Assembly (NCBI RefSeq): GCF_014656215.1
Contig: NZ_BNBZ01000001.1
Location: 248,001 to 312,000, forward strand
Length of the DNA stretch: 64,000 bases
Direction: 5' to 3'
Origin: Streptomyces zaomyceticus
GTDB lineage: Bacteria; Actinomycetota; Actinomycetes; Streptomycetales; Streptomycetaceae
Positions 37,146-47,232 of the stretch are shown piece after piece (the first letter of the stretch is position 1; the number at the start of each line of letters is the position of its first letter). A program made the position numbers and the translations under genes. Below the pieces are notes generated by a model. It did no database searches. It worked only from the letters and a program-made list of their open reading frames with translations, and was not told the DNA's origin.

Positions 37146-40100
37146 TCAGTCCTGGGCCGGAGCGGCGGTCTTCTCCGCCGCCTTCTTGGCCGGGGCCTTC
37201 TTGGTGGTGGTCTTCTTCGCCGCGGTCTTCTTGGTCGCCGCCGTCTTCTTGGTGGCGACCTTCTTGGCCGTGGTCTTCTTCGCCGCGGTCTTGCGCGCCG
37301 CCGTCTTCTTGACGGGGGCGGGCTCGGCCTCGGCCTCGGCGGACGCCTCGACGGGGGCCTCGGTGGCCTCGGCCGGAGCGGTGGCCACCACGAGGACGGC
37401 CGCCTCCTCGGCGCCCGAGGGCGAACCGGCGGGCGCGGTGGCCTTGCGGACCACCCGGCGACGGGCACGCGGCGGGGCGGCCACGGGGGCCTCCTCGGCG
37501 ACGGGCTCGGCGACCGGCTCCACGACGGGCTCCGGCTCCGGGGCCGCCTCGACGACCGGCTCGGCCGCGACCGGCTCGACGACGGTCGGCTCGACGGCCG
37601 GCTCCGTGGTCGAGACGACCGGGGAGGTCGCCCGGCGGGTGGCACGACGACGGCCGCGCGGGGCCGGGGCGGCGGTCTCCTCGACCACCGGCTCGGCGAC
37701 GGTCTCGACGACCGCCTCCACGACGGGCTCCGGCTCGACGACCGGCTCGGGCGCCGCCACGGGCTCCGGCTTCGTCTCGAACACCACGGCCTCGGTCTCC
37801 ACGACCGGTCGCGCGGCGACCGGAGCGGACACCCTGCGGGTGGCGCGACGGCGGCCACGACCGCGCGTGGCGGCGGCCTCCGCCTCGGCGGCGGAGCCGT
37901 ACAGCTCCTCGTCCGCGGCGATCGGCTCGGGCAGCGCCACCGGGGCGGCCAGCTCGGCCGCGACCTCGGCCTCGGTCTCGGTCTCGACCTCGCCGGACTC
38001 GGCCTCGGTCGCCGCGACCTCGGCGTGCTCGTGCTCGTGCTCGTGGACGTGCTCGGCGCCGCCGCGGCCGCGCTTCTTCGAGCGCTTGCCGCCGCCACCG
38101 CCACCGGCGGTGGTCGGCTGCTCCATGTGGACGATGACACCGCGGCCGTTGCAGTGGACGCAGGTCTCGGAGAAGGACTCCAGGAGGCCCTGGCCGACCC
38201 GCTTGCGGGTCATCTGGACCAGGCCCAGCGAGGTGACCTCGGCCACCTGGTGCTTGGTCCGGTCCCGGCCCAGGCACTCCAGGAGGCGACGGAGCACCAG
38301 GTCGCGGTTGGACTCCAGGACCATGTCGATGAAGTCGATGACGACGATGCCGCCGAGGTCGCGCAGCCGCAGCTGGCGCACGATCTCCTCGGCCGCTTCG
38401 AGGTTGTTCCTCGTCACGGTCTCTTCGAGGTTGCCGCCCTGCCCGGTGAACTTGCCGGTGTTGACGTCGACGACGATCATCGCCTCGGTCTTGTCGATCA
38501 CCAGCGAGCCGCCGCTCGGCAGCCAGACCTTGCGGTCCAGCGCCTTCATGAGCTGCTCGTCGATCCGGTACGTCGCGAAGACGTCGACCTCGCTCGTCCA
38601 CCTGGACAGGCGGTCGGTCAGGTCCGGGGCGACGTGGTGCACGTACCCGTGGATGGTCTCCCACGCGTCGTCACCGCTGACGATGACCTTGGAGAAGTCC
38701 TCGTTGAAGATGTCGCGGACGACCCGGACGGTCATGTCCGGCTCACCGTAGAGCAGGGTCGGGGCGTTGCCGCTCTTCGCCTTCTTCTGGATGTCCTCCC
38801 ACTGCGCCTGCAGTCGCTCGACGTCACGGCGCAGCTCGTCCTCGCTGGCGCCCTCGGCGGCGGTGCGCACGATGACGCCCGCGTCCTCGGGGACGATCTT
38901 CTTGAGGATGGTCTTGAGGCGGGCGCGCTCGGTGTCCGGGAGCTTGCGGCTGATGCCGGTCATCGAGCCCTCGGGCACGTACACGAGGTAGCGGCCGGGC
39001 AGCGAGACCTGGCTGGTCAGACGGGCACCCTTGTGGCCGATCGGGTCCTTCGTCACCTGGACGAGGACCGACTGGCCGGACTTGAGCGCGGACTCGATGC
39101 GGCGCGGGCCGTGGCCCATGCCGAGCGCCTCGAAGTTGACCTCACCGGCGTACAGGACGGCGTTGCGGCCCTTGCCGATGTCGACGAAGGCGGCCTCCAT
39201 GGACGGCAGGACGTTCTGGACCTTGCCCAGGTAGACGTTGCCGACGTACGAGGTGGCCTGCTCCTTGTTGACGTAGTGCTCGACGAGCACGTTGTCTTCC
39301 AGGACGCCGATCTGGGTGCGCTCGCCGCTCTGGCGGACGACCATGACGCGCTCGACGGCCTCACGGCGGGCCAGGAACTCGGCCTCGGTGATGATCGGGA
39401 CGCGGCGGCGGCCCTGCTCGCGGCCCTCGCGACGGCGCTGCTTCTTGGCTTCCAGGCGGGTCGAGCCCTTGATGGACTGGACCTCGTCGGCGCCGGTGCC
39501 GGGCTCGGCCTTCTCACGGGCCGGGCGGGGCTCGCGGACCTTGACGACCGTACGGACGCCTTCCTCGTCGGTGCCCTCGGCGTCGGCGGAGGCGTCCCCG
39601 CTGCGACGGCGACGGCGACGGCGGGAGCTGCTGGAGCCTCCGGCGAAGCCCTCGGCCTCGTCCTGGTCCTCCTCGCTCTCCTCGGAGTCGTCGGACTCGT
39701 CGGACTCGTCGGACCGCGGCTCCTCGCCCTCCTCGGCCTCCTCGACCTCGGTGAGCTCACCGCGACGACGGCGACGGCCGCCACGACGGCGGCGACGGGA
39801 CGGGCGGTCCTCGTACTCGTCCGTCTCCTCGGCCTCCTCGGACTCCTCGATCTCGTCCGCGGCGCCCTCGACCTCGGGCTCGTCGGCGACGGTGGCCGGG
39901 ACGGGCTCGACGGCGACGGGCTCGCCACGGCGGCGACGGCGACGGCGGGAGCCGGCCTCTGCGCGCTCGGCGGGCTCGGGGGTCTCCTCGACCTCGGTCT
40001 CGGTCTCGACGGCCTCGATCTCCTCGACCGTCTCCTCCTCGTCCTCCGGCTCCACCACGACGGCGGCGGCGGCCGCGGCGGCCGTCTCCGGGGTCTGGAA

Positions 40101-41012
40101 CATGGGCTCGGTGAAGACCGGGGCCTGGAAGACGGCGACGGAGGGGCGCGCGGCGCGGCGCGACTCACGGACCGGGGCCGGCTCGGAGGTGAACTGCGGC
40201 GAGGTCGCGCGGCGGCGGCCGCGGCCACGGGTGGCGGCGGCCTCGGCGGCGGCGACCTCCGCCTCGTCGGCGGCGATCTGCTCGACGGCGGCCGTCGGCA
40301 GCGACTCGCCGGTGACGGCCTCGGCGGCGGGGGCCCCGGTGCTCACCTCGGGCGAGGTGGCCTGACGGGTGGCACGGCGGCGGGTGCGGGCCGGCGGAGC
40401 GGCCTCCTCGACGGCGGTCTCCACGACCGGCTCGACGGCAGGAGCGGCGGCCACCGGCTCGGCGGCGGCCACGGGCTCGGCGGCCTCGGGGGTGGCGGCC
40501 GGAGCGGTCGCCTTACGGGTGGCACGGCGGCGGGTGCGGGCCGGCGGGGCGGCCTCGGGGGCCTCCTCCACGACGGCTTCGACGGCCTCGGCGGCCACGA
40601 CGGGCACCTCGGCGGGCTCCTCGGCGACGACCGGGGAGGTCACCGGCGAGGTGGCCTTGCGGGTGGCACGGCGACGCGGGCGGGCCGGGGCGGCCTCGGG
40701 GGCCTCCTCGACGGCCTCGGCCGCGGGGGCGACGGTCTCCACGACCGGCTCCGGGGTCTCCGCGGCGGCGGTCTCCACGACCGGCGCGGTGGCCTTGCGG
40801 GTGGCGCGACGGCGGGTCCGCGGCGCGGGTGTCGCCTCGGCCTCGGCCGGGGCGGCCTCCACGGCGGGGGCCTCGGCGGCCGCCGTGGTCTCGGTGCCGT
40901 CGGCGGTCGCGCCCGTCACCGGCGGACCGGCGGGGCGGGAAGCGGCGCGGCGCCTGCGGCGCGGCGGCAGCTTGTCACCGGGGGCATTGGTGTCTTCGTT
41001 GGACTCGAGCAT
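37146..41012 (-). CDS. rne: ribonuclease E/G, very large with repeat-rich arms
   Basis: 1288 residues from ATG 41012 behind GGGAGA; an in-frame GTG lies at 41030. The catalytic core (about 550-960) has the S1-like region (YVGNVYLGKVQNVLPSMEAA), the DNase-I-like acidic site (VVDVNTGKFTGQG and VVIDFIDMV) and the Zn-link CVHCNGRG. The N-terminal 550 residues are Ala/Glu/Arg-rich with five or more spaced RRRATRKAT units and poly-acidic and poly-basic runs. The C-terminal arm repeats RRRATRRAT and ends in a histone-H1-like Lys/Ala/Thr tail. It cleaves AU-rich single-stranded RNA in mRNA decay and rRNA processing; the arms probably bind RNA or partners. Confidence 0.96.
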   Translation of the reverse strand: MLESNEDTNAPGDKLPPRRRRRAASRPAGPPVTGATADGTETTAAAEAPAVEAAPAEAEATPAPRTRRRATRKATAPVVETAAAETPEPVVETVAPAAEAVEEAPEAAPARPRRRATRKATSPVTSPVVAEEPAEVPVVAAEAVEAVVEEAPEAAPPARTRRRATRKATAPAATPEAAEPVAAAEPVAAAPAVEPVVETAVEEAAPPARTRRRATRQATSPEVSTGAPAAEAVTGESLPTAAVEQIAADEAEVAAAEAAATRGRGRRRATSPQFTSEPAPVRESRRAARPSVAVFQAPVFTEPMFQTPETAAAAAAAVVVEPEDEEETVEEIEAVETETEVEETPEPAERAEAGSRRRRRRRGEPVAVEPVPATVADEPEVEGAADEIEESEEAEETDEYEDRPSRRRRRGGRRRRRGELTEVEEAEEGEEPRSDESDESDDSEESEEDQDEAEGFAGGSSSSRRRRRRRSGDASADAEGTDEEGVRTVVKVREPRPAREKAEPGTGADEVQSIKGSTRLEAKKQRRREGREQGRRRVPIITEAEFLARREAVERVMVVRQSGERTQIGVLEDNVLVEHYVNKEQATSYVGNVYLGKVQNVLPSMEAAFVDIGKGRNAVLYAGEVNFEALGMGHGPRRIESALKSGQSVLVQVTKDPIGHKGARLTSQVSLPGRYLVYVPEGSMTGISRKLPDTERARLKTILKKIVPEDAGVIVRTAAEGASEDELRRDVERLQAQWEDIQKKAKSGNAPTLLYGEPDMTVRVVRDIFNEDFSKVIVSGDDAWETIHGYVHHVAPDLTDRLSRWTSEVDVFATYRIDEQLMKALDRKVWLPSGGSLVIDKTEAMIVVDVNTGKFTGQGGNLEETVTRNNLEAAEEIVRQLRLRDLGGIVVIDFIDMVLESNRDLVLRRLLECLGRDRTKHQVAEVTSLGLVQMTRKRVGQGLLESFSETCVHCNGRGVIVHMEQPTTAGGGGGGKRSKKRGRGGAEHVHEHEHEHAEVAATEAESGEVETETEAEVAAELAAPVALPEPIAADEELYGSAAEAEAAATRGRGRRRATRRVSAPVAARPVVETEAVVFETKPEPVAAPEPVVEPEPVVEAVVETVAEPVVEETAAPAPRGRRRATRRATSPVVSTTEPAVEPTVVEPVAAEPVVEAAPEPEPVVEPVAEPVAEEAPVAAPPRARRRVVRKATAPAGSPSGAEEAAVLVVATAPAEATEAPVEASAEAEAEPAPVKKTAARKTAAKKTTAKKVATKKTAATKKTAAKKTTTKKAPAKKAAEKTAAPAQD

Positions 41013-41060
41013 GCGGGGTTCTCCCGTCACGCTCCCGGGCGCCGCGTCTGGTTCCGGTCC

Positions 41061-41094
41061 GGCGGCACGGTCGCGCCTGTGGCGCGGTGCCGCC
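41061..41094 (-). promoter_or_regulatory. 5' UTR hairpin of rne mRNA
   Basis: An 8-bp plus 6-bp stem with a small bulge (GGCGGCAC/GTGCCGCC outside, CGCGCC/GGCGCG inside) and a TGT loop, about 50 nt before the rne start. RNase E mRNAs in other bacteria are autoregulated through 5' UTR hairpins, so this is a candidate site. It could equally be a simple GC-rich fold. Confidence 0.4.
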
Positions 41095-41247
41095 GTCCGG
41101 GGCGCGGGCGCCGCACGGGAGCTCTATGTCTGGCTCGCCGGTTCCGTACGCCCTTGTTGCGGACGGCCTGGCGAAAGTCTCCTGGTCTGTGCGCGGCCCG
41201 ACCCAGGTGGCTCCCGAGTACCAGGGCTGCGCTACAACGACCGCTCC

Positions 41248-42081
41248 CTACGCGATGCCTTCACCCGGCGCCGTCGCAGAGGCGGTCGCGGCGGCCGTGG
41301 TAGAAGCGGCCGTGACTGCCTCGCGGTCGGGCGCGAGCGGGTCGGTCACCGTGCCGGACTCCTCGTCGAAGAGCCCCTGCGCCAGCCTGGTCACCGCAGC
41401 GGGGACCGGCGGCGCCAGGTCGGCCACAGCTCGGAGACCGGACAGGACGTCGTCGGGTCGCACGGCAGGTGTCACGTGCCGAACAACCAGCCGCAGTATC
41501 GCACAGGCGCTGTCCAGCGGCCTATCACCCTGGGGATCACCCTGGGGAGCGGTTGCCGTCAGCTCGGTGACCGCGGAACGCGCGTCGAAGGTGCGGACGC
41601 CGTTCTTGGTCTTGCGCTGTACTTCCACCGCCTCGGCCGCGAGAAACGTCTCGGCCGCCTTCGCGGCGTCCTCGACGGTGACGCCCTCGAGGCGCAGCTC
41701 CCACACGGAGGCGGTGAGCCGGTCGGCGAGACCCGAGGTCCGGGCCTCGACGGCGTCGGTGATGTCGAGACCGGCCGGCAGGGACTCGTCGAGCAGGGCC
41801 CGCAGGGTCTCCGGGTCGCGCGTCGCGGTGAGGGCGATCTCCAGGTACTCGGCCTCGGAGCCCGTACCCGTCGGGGCGGCGTTGGCGTACGACACCTTGG
41901 GGTGCGGGGTGAAGCCGGCCGAGTACGCCATGGGCACCTCGGCACGGCGCAGCGCACGCTCGAAAGCGCGCTGGAAGTCACGGTGGCTGGTGAACCGGAG
42001 GCGGCCGCGCTTGGTGTAGCGCAGTCGGATGCGCTGCACCGCCGGTGCGGGCGGCGGGCCTTCGGGCTGTCGCTTGCCCAG
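41248..42081 (-). CDS. TIGR03936/DUF2344 radical-SAM-associated protein, probable CTG start
   Basis: 277 residues if translation begins at CTG 42081 (LGKRQPEGPPPAPAVQRIRL). The conserved domain starts at IRLRYTKRGRLRFTSHRD and continues through AYSAGFTPHPKVSYANA. The family is found beside, or fused to, TIGR03960 radical SAM proteins and is thought to act with them on RNA or ribosomes. GAGGAG lies 9 nt before the CTG. In-frame GTGs exist at 42165 (overlapping the upstream stop as GTGA), 42126 and 42039, none with a good ribosome binding site. The C-terminal 30 residues are Ala/Thr-rich. Confidence 0.9.
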   Translation of the reverse strand: MGKRQPEGPPPAPAVQRIRLRYTKRGRLRFTSHRDFQRAFERALRRAEVPMAYSAGFTPHPKVSYANAAPTGTGSEAEYLEIALTATRDPETLRALLDESLPAGLDITDAVEARTSGLADRLTASVWELRLEGVTVEDAAKAAETFLAAEAVEVQRKTKNGVRTFDARSAVTELTATAPQGDPQGDRPLDSACAILRLVVRHVTPAVRPDDVLSGLRAVADLAPPVPAAVTRLAQGLFDEESGTVTDPLAPDREAVTAASTTAAATASATAPGEGIA

Positions 42082-42161
42082 TGGTTCTTCTCCTCGGTGC
42101 GGGGCGGCGCGGGTGGCGCCGTCCACGAGATGTACGGGTTGCCTCGGGGGTCCCGCCCGGT

Positions 42162-43607
42162 TCACCCCCGCTTTCGCAGGGAGATCTCGGGGGCGGGCGC
42201 CGCGCCGGGGACGTTCGTTGTACTACCCAGAGTACGCGCCCGGGCCACCTCCGGTTCCCCGGGCTCGGGCGACCGGGCTCCGCCGACCAGGGCACGCCAG
42301 GCGTCCCGGCGGGCCTCCCGCACGGTGACGCGGGCCGAGGCGAGAGCCTCCCGGACGGAGGCACGGGCCGAGGAGAGGGCCTCCTTGGCCGCCCGGCCCG
42401 CCTGGACGGCGGCCCGGCGGGCGGGGGCCCAGACGCTGTCGCGGACCCAGTGCCCGACGGGTGTGCAGACACTCCGCCAGAGCCAGGTCGCGGGCCGTCC
42501 GACCAGGGTCCGGAACGTCCACCCGAGCGCACGGCCGACGGCGAGCGACACATACCCGGCGACCCGCCAGCAGACGGCGAGCGCGTCCCGCACCTCCCGC
42601 GCGACGGGTACCAGGACCCGCTTCCAGAGCCAGGCGAGGGGGCCGACGATCCCGTACCGGACGACCGGCACGAGCACGAAGCGCCAGAGCCCCACCCAGG
42701 GCCACACGAACACCGCCCGGGCCAGCCAGGCCGTGCCGACGGCGAGGCCGCGGCCCAGTCGCGGGAAGAACCACCCGAGTCCCTGGCCCACCGGGGTGAG
42801 CACATACCGGTCGAACCAGAGGACCGGCACGACGACGCCGTACCGGAGCAGTGGGACGAGGACGTACGTGAAGAGCGCGGCGACCGGTACGAACACCGCC
42901 TTCTCCAGCAGGAACGCGCATCCCGTGCCGAGCGGGGCGAGGACCCGCCGGTACAGCCATACGGCGGGTACGGCGATCCCGTAGCGGCAGACGGGCACGA
43001 TCACGTACCGCCAGAGCCCCACCCACGGCCACACGAACACAGCCCTGCCGAGCCGGGGACCGGCGACCGAAAGCCCCCGCCACAGCCGGCCGGACCCGAA
43101 GGCGATCCCCCGCCACAGCCCGGCGAAGAACCAGGCCAGTCCCCGCCCGACCCGCACGAAGAACCACGCCAGCCCCTGGCCCACCCGCGCGAAGAACCAC
43201 GCCAGCCCTCGCCCGACACCGGTGAAGAACCACCCGAGGCCGTGCCCCACCCGGGTGAGCAGCCACCCGAGGCCGTGCCCCACCCCGGTGAGGACCCAGC
43301 CGATGCCCCGCCCCACCGGCGCGAGCACCGCCCCGTACAGCCATCGTGCCGGGCGGGTCACCGTGTGCCGGAACACCCACGCGATGCCCCGCCCCACCCC
43401 GGTGAGGACCAGGGCGATCCCCCGGCCCACGCCCGTCAGCGCCCACGCGATGCCCCGGCCCGTCGGGCGGAGGACCGTGCGGTCGAGGAGGTGGGCCGCG
43501 GCCGCAAGGGCGTCCCATGTCATCCGGATCGGGAGGACGACGACCAGCACGACGATCCGGATCGGGACGCGGATCAACGCGGGCGGCGGCGGGTTCTCCA
43601 TGCTCAT
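42162..43607 (-). CDS. protein built of 11-residue repeats, unknown function
   Basis: 481 residues. After one hydrophobic N-terminal segment (about 12-27), residues 50-370 follow an 11-residue period. The cleanest block (99-164) is six consecutive units of the form GxGLxWFFxxV: GHGLGWFFTGV, GRGLAWFFARV, GQGLAWFFVRV and similar. Then comes a VPV/RYG/W-rich region in which AVFVWPWVGLWR occurs twice, about 109 residues apart, and a Ala/Arg/Glu-rich 11-mer helix (about 375-420), then a disordered tail. Plotted as an 11/3 helix, Leu4, Phe7, Phe8 and Val11 form one face and Arg2 and Arg10 the other, as in membrane-lying amphipathic helices. It lies between two radical-SAM-family genes. No known family recognised. 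Confidence 0.88.
   Translation of the reverse strand: MSMENPPPPALIRVPIRIVVLVVVLPIRMTWDALAAAAHLLDRTVLRPTGRGIAWALTGVGRGIALVLTGVGRGIAWVFRHTVTRPARWLYGAVLAPVGRGIGWVLTGVGHGLGWLLTRVGHGLGWFFTGVGRGLAWFFARVGQGLAWFFVRVGRGLAWFFAGLWRGIAFGSGRLWRGLSVAGPRLGRAVFVWPWVGLWRYVIVPVCRYGIAVPAVWLYRRVLAPLGTGCAFLLEKAVFVPVAALFTYVLVPLLRYGVVVPVLWFDRYVLTPVGQGLGWFFPRLGRGLAVGTAWLARAVFVWPWVGLWRFVLVPVVRYGIVGPLAWLWKRVLVPVAREVRDALAVCWRVAGYVSLAVGRALGWTFRTLVGRPATWLWRSVCTPVGHWVRDSVWAPARRAAVQAGRAAKEALSSARASVREALASARVTVREARRDAWRALVGGARSPEPGEPEVARARTLGSTTNVPGAAPAPEISLRKRG
43050..43460. repeat. 33-bp tandem coding repeats
   Basis: The DNA behind residues 50-186 of the repeat protein: about eleven 33-bp units, of which six in a row (43116-43313) are closely similar. 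There is one phase slip of 16 codons (residues 83-98). The similarity at the DNA level suggests recent expansion or gene conversion. Confidence 0.85.
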
Positions 43608-43619
43608 GCCGGAAATGAC

Positions 43620-43662
43620 GCGACGGCCCGGTGGAGGGTTTCCCCTCGCACCGGGCCGTCGC
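43620..43662 (-). terminator. terminator after the TIGR03960 gene
   Basis: A 14-bp stem GCGACGGCCCGGTG (43620-43633) with CACCGGGCCGTCGC (43649-43662) and a 15-nt loop. It lies 22 nt after the stop codon and 13 nt before the repeat-protein ATG, so the repeat gene probably depends on read-through or its own start. Confidence 0.8.
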
Positions 43663-43683
43663 CGGAGTGTTACCCGAACAGCC

Positions 43684-45612
<1,929 letters not shown>

Positions 45613-45646
45613 CTCGAACCTTCGTGAGCTGGCAGGGGGGCGACTC

Positions 45647-47182
45647 TCAAGCGTACCCCGGTGCTCGGCGGGTCAGAGCCGCCGTGAGTTCCGGGGCCGC
45701 GGCGCGGGCCCAGACCCCGGGGAGTTCGCGCTCCGTCGCCTCGGCGGCGGACTCCTCGCGTCCGAAGAGAAGTCCCCAGGTGAAGGCCGATTCGCCGGCT
45801 CCGTGGGCCTCGACGGCGAGCTCCCGCAGGGCCCCGCGGGCGACGACGGCGTCCTGGTGTTCGCCGAGCAGGGACTGGACGGCCTTCACCCGTTTCGCGA
45901 GCCTCTCGGCGGGCTTTCCGAGGGTGGGGCGGGCGGCCTCGGCCGCGTAGCGGGCGCGCTTGGCGGCCTTGCGGGCCTCGTGGAGGGCGAGGTCGCGCCG
46001 ATGGCCGGGGTCGAGGGAGAGGGCGTGCTCGACCCGGACGGCGAGGCGGTCGTGGTCCGCGCGGACGGCGCGGGCGAGGACCTTGTGGGCCTTGCGCCCG
46101 GCGTCCTCGTGGAGGGGCGGGTGGGCGAGGAGCGCGTCGAGCCTTCCGAGGAGGGCGAGGTGGCGGTCGGAGTCGAGGGCTGCGAGCACCCGGCGCCGGG
46201 CGCTCCTGGCGAGCGCGGCGTCCCGTCGGCGCAGCCTGGCCCCGACCGGGCCGAGGACGAGGGTGCGGGGCAGGCCGTCGACGCGGGCGCGCAGCCGTGC
46301 GTCGAGGACTTCCTGGTCGCGGGCGACGCCGAGTTCTCCGGCGAGCCACTTCAGTTCCTCCCCCAGGGGGTCGGTGATCTCCCGGTCGAGGACGTGTCCG
46401 TAGGTCTTGAAGGCGCTGCGCAGTCGGCGGCAGGCGACGCGCAGCTGGTGCACGGCGTCGGGCAGGTCGCGGCGTACGGCGGGGTCGTAGATGACGACGG
46501 CGTCGATCTGTTCGCGTACGTAGGCCAGGACGGCGGCTCCGGCGGTGCCGGGTCTCCCGGGGGCGGCCGGGGGCCGTTCGGGCTCGGCGCCGGTCTCGGC
46601 GAGGGCCCTGGCCAGTTTGGACGCGGACGCGGAGGGTGTGATGCCGGCTTTCCCGAGGCGCTTCTCGACGGCGTCGAGGATCGCCGGGTCGGCGTCGTCG
46701 GCGAGTTCGACCTCGATCTCGGTCCAGGCCGTCGTCCCCTCTCCCGTGAGGCGTTCGGCGCGGACGGTGTCCACGGAGAGTTCGGCGAGGAGGGTGCCGT
46801 CGTCGGCCCGGAGGTGGCGGACGTCCCGCGCCGAGCGGAGGCGGACGACGGGGACGACCTCGCCGTCCCGGACCCGGGAACGCAGGAGCCCCGCCAGGGA
46901 ACGCGGGAGCGTGTCCGAGAGCGGGGCTCTGATCTCGTCGCGGACGCCGGGGGCGACGGGGAACTTCAGGTGCCAGCCGGCGTCTGCGCCGCCGGTGCGG
47001 CGGCGCAGGGTGAGCGAGTGGGCGGCGAGCCGGAGGTCCGGCGTGTCGTAGTAGACGGCGTCGAGTTCGGTGACGCCCTCGTCGGTGACCGAGGCCACCC
47101 CGGCCGCCCGGGTGAGGTCCGGGAGGCCGGTCCGGGAGGTGGCTTCGTACTTCCGCTCGATCTCTCGCTTCGTCTCCGCCAT
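45647..47182 (-). CDS. CYTH and CHAD domain protein
   Basis: 511 residues. The CYTH domain (1-200) opens with the EIERKYE (ExExK) motif of triphosphate-processing enzymes. The CHAD domain (about 225-500) is helical, with spaced His/Arg residues that bind polyphosphate. CHAD proteins concentrate on polyphosphate granules and CYTH domains cleave inorganic triphosphate, so a role in polyphosphate metabolism is likely. It starts 50 nt after the rodA stop and ends 34 nt before the radical SAM gene. Confidence 0.93.
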   Translation of the reverse strand: MAETKREIERKYEATSRTGLPDLTRAAGVASVTDEGVTELDAVYYDTPDLRLAAHSLTLRRRTGGADAGWHLKFPVAPGVRDEIRAPLSDTLPRSLAGLLRSRVRDGEVVPVVRLRSARDVRHLRADDGTLLAELSVDTVRAERLTGEGTTAWTEIEVELADDADPAILDAVEKRLGKAGITPSASASKLARALAETGAEPERPPAAPGRPGTAGAAVLAYVREQIDAVVIYDPAVRRDLPDAVHQLRVACRRLRSAFKTYGHVLDREITDPLGEELKWLAGELGVARDQEVLDARLRARVDGLPRTLVLGPVGARLRRRDAALARSARRRVLAALDSDRHLALLGRLDALLAHPPLHEDAGRKAHKVLARAVRADHDRLAVRVEHALSLDPGHRRDLALHEARKAAKRARYAAEAARPTLGKPAERLAKRVKAVQSLLGEHQDAVVARGALRELAVEAHGAGESAFTWGLLFGREESAAEATERELPGVWARAAAPELTAALTRRAPGYA

Positions 47183-47232
47183 GAATCGAATCTAGACGGG
47201 AAGCGGGCGGGGTGGCAGGGGGCGCGAGGGGC

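Noticed and set aside
38025..41303. A 1092-codon plus-strand frame opposite rne
   Set aside because: Leu/Gly/Asp/Val-rich shadow of the repetitive rne sequence, with no motif and no start signals.
43050..43460. Regular 33-bp repeats considered as a CRISPR array
   Set aside because: The units abut with no spacers, keep one reading frame, and no cas gene is near; they encode the 11-residue protein repeat.
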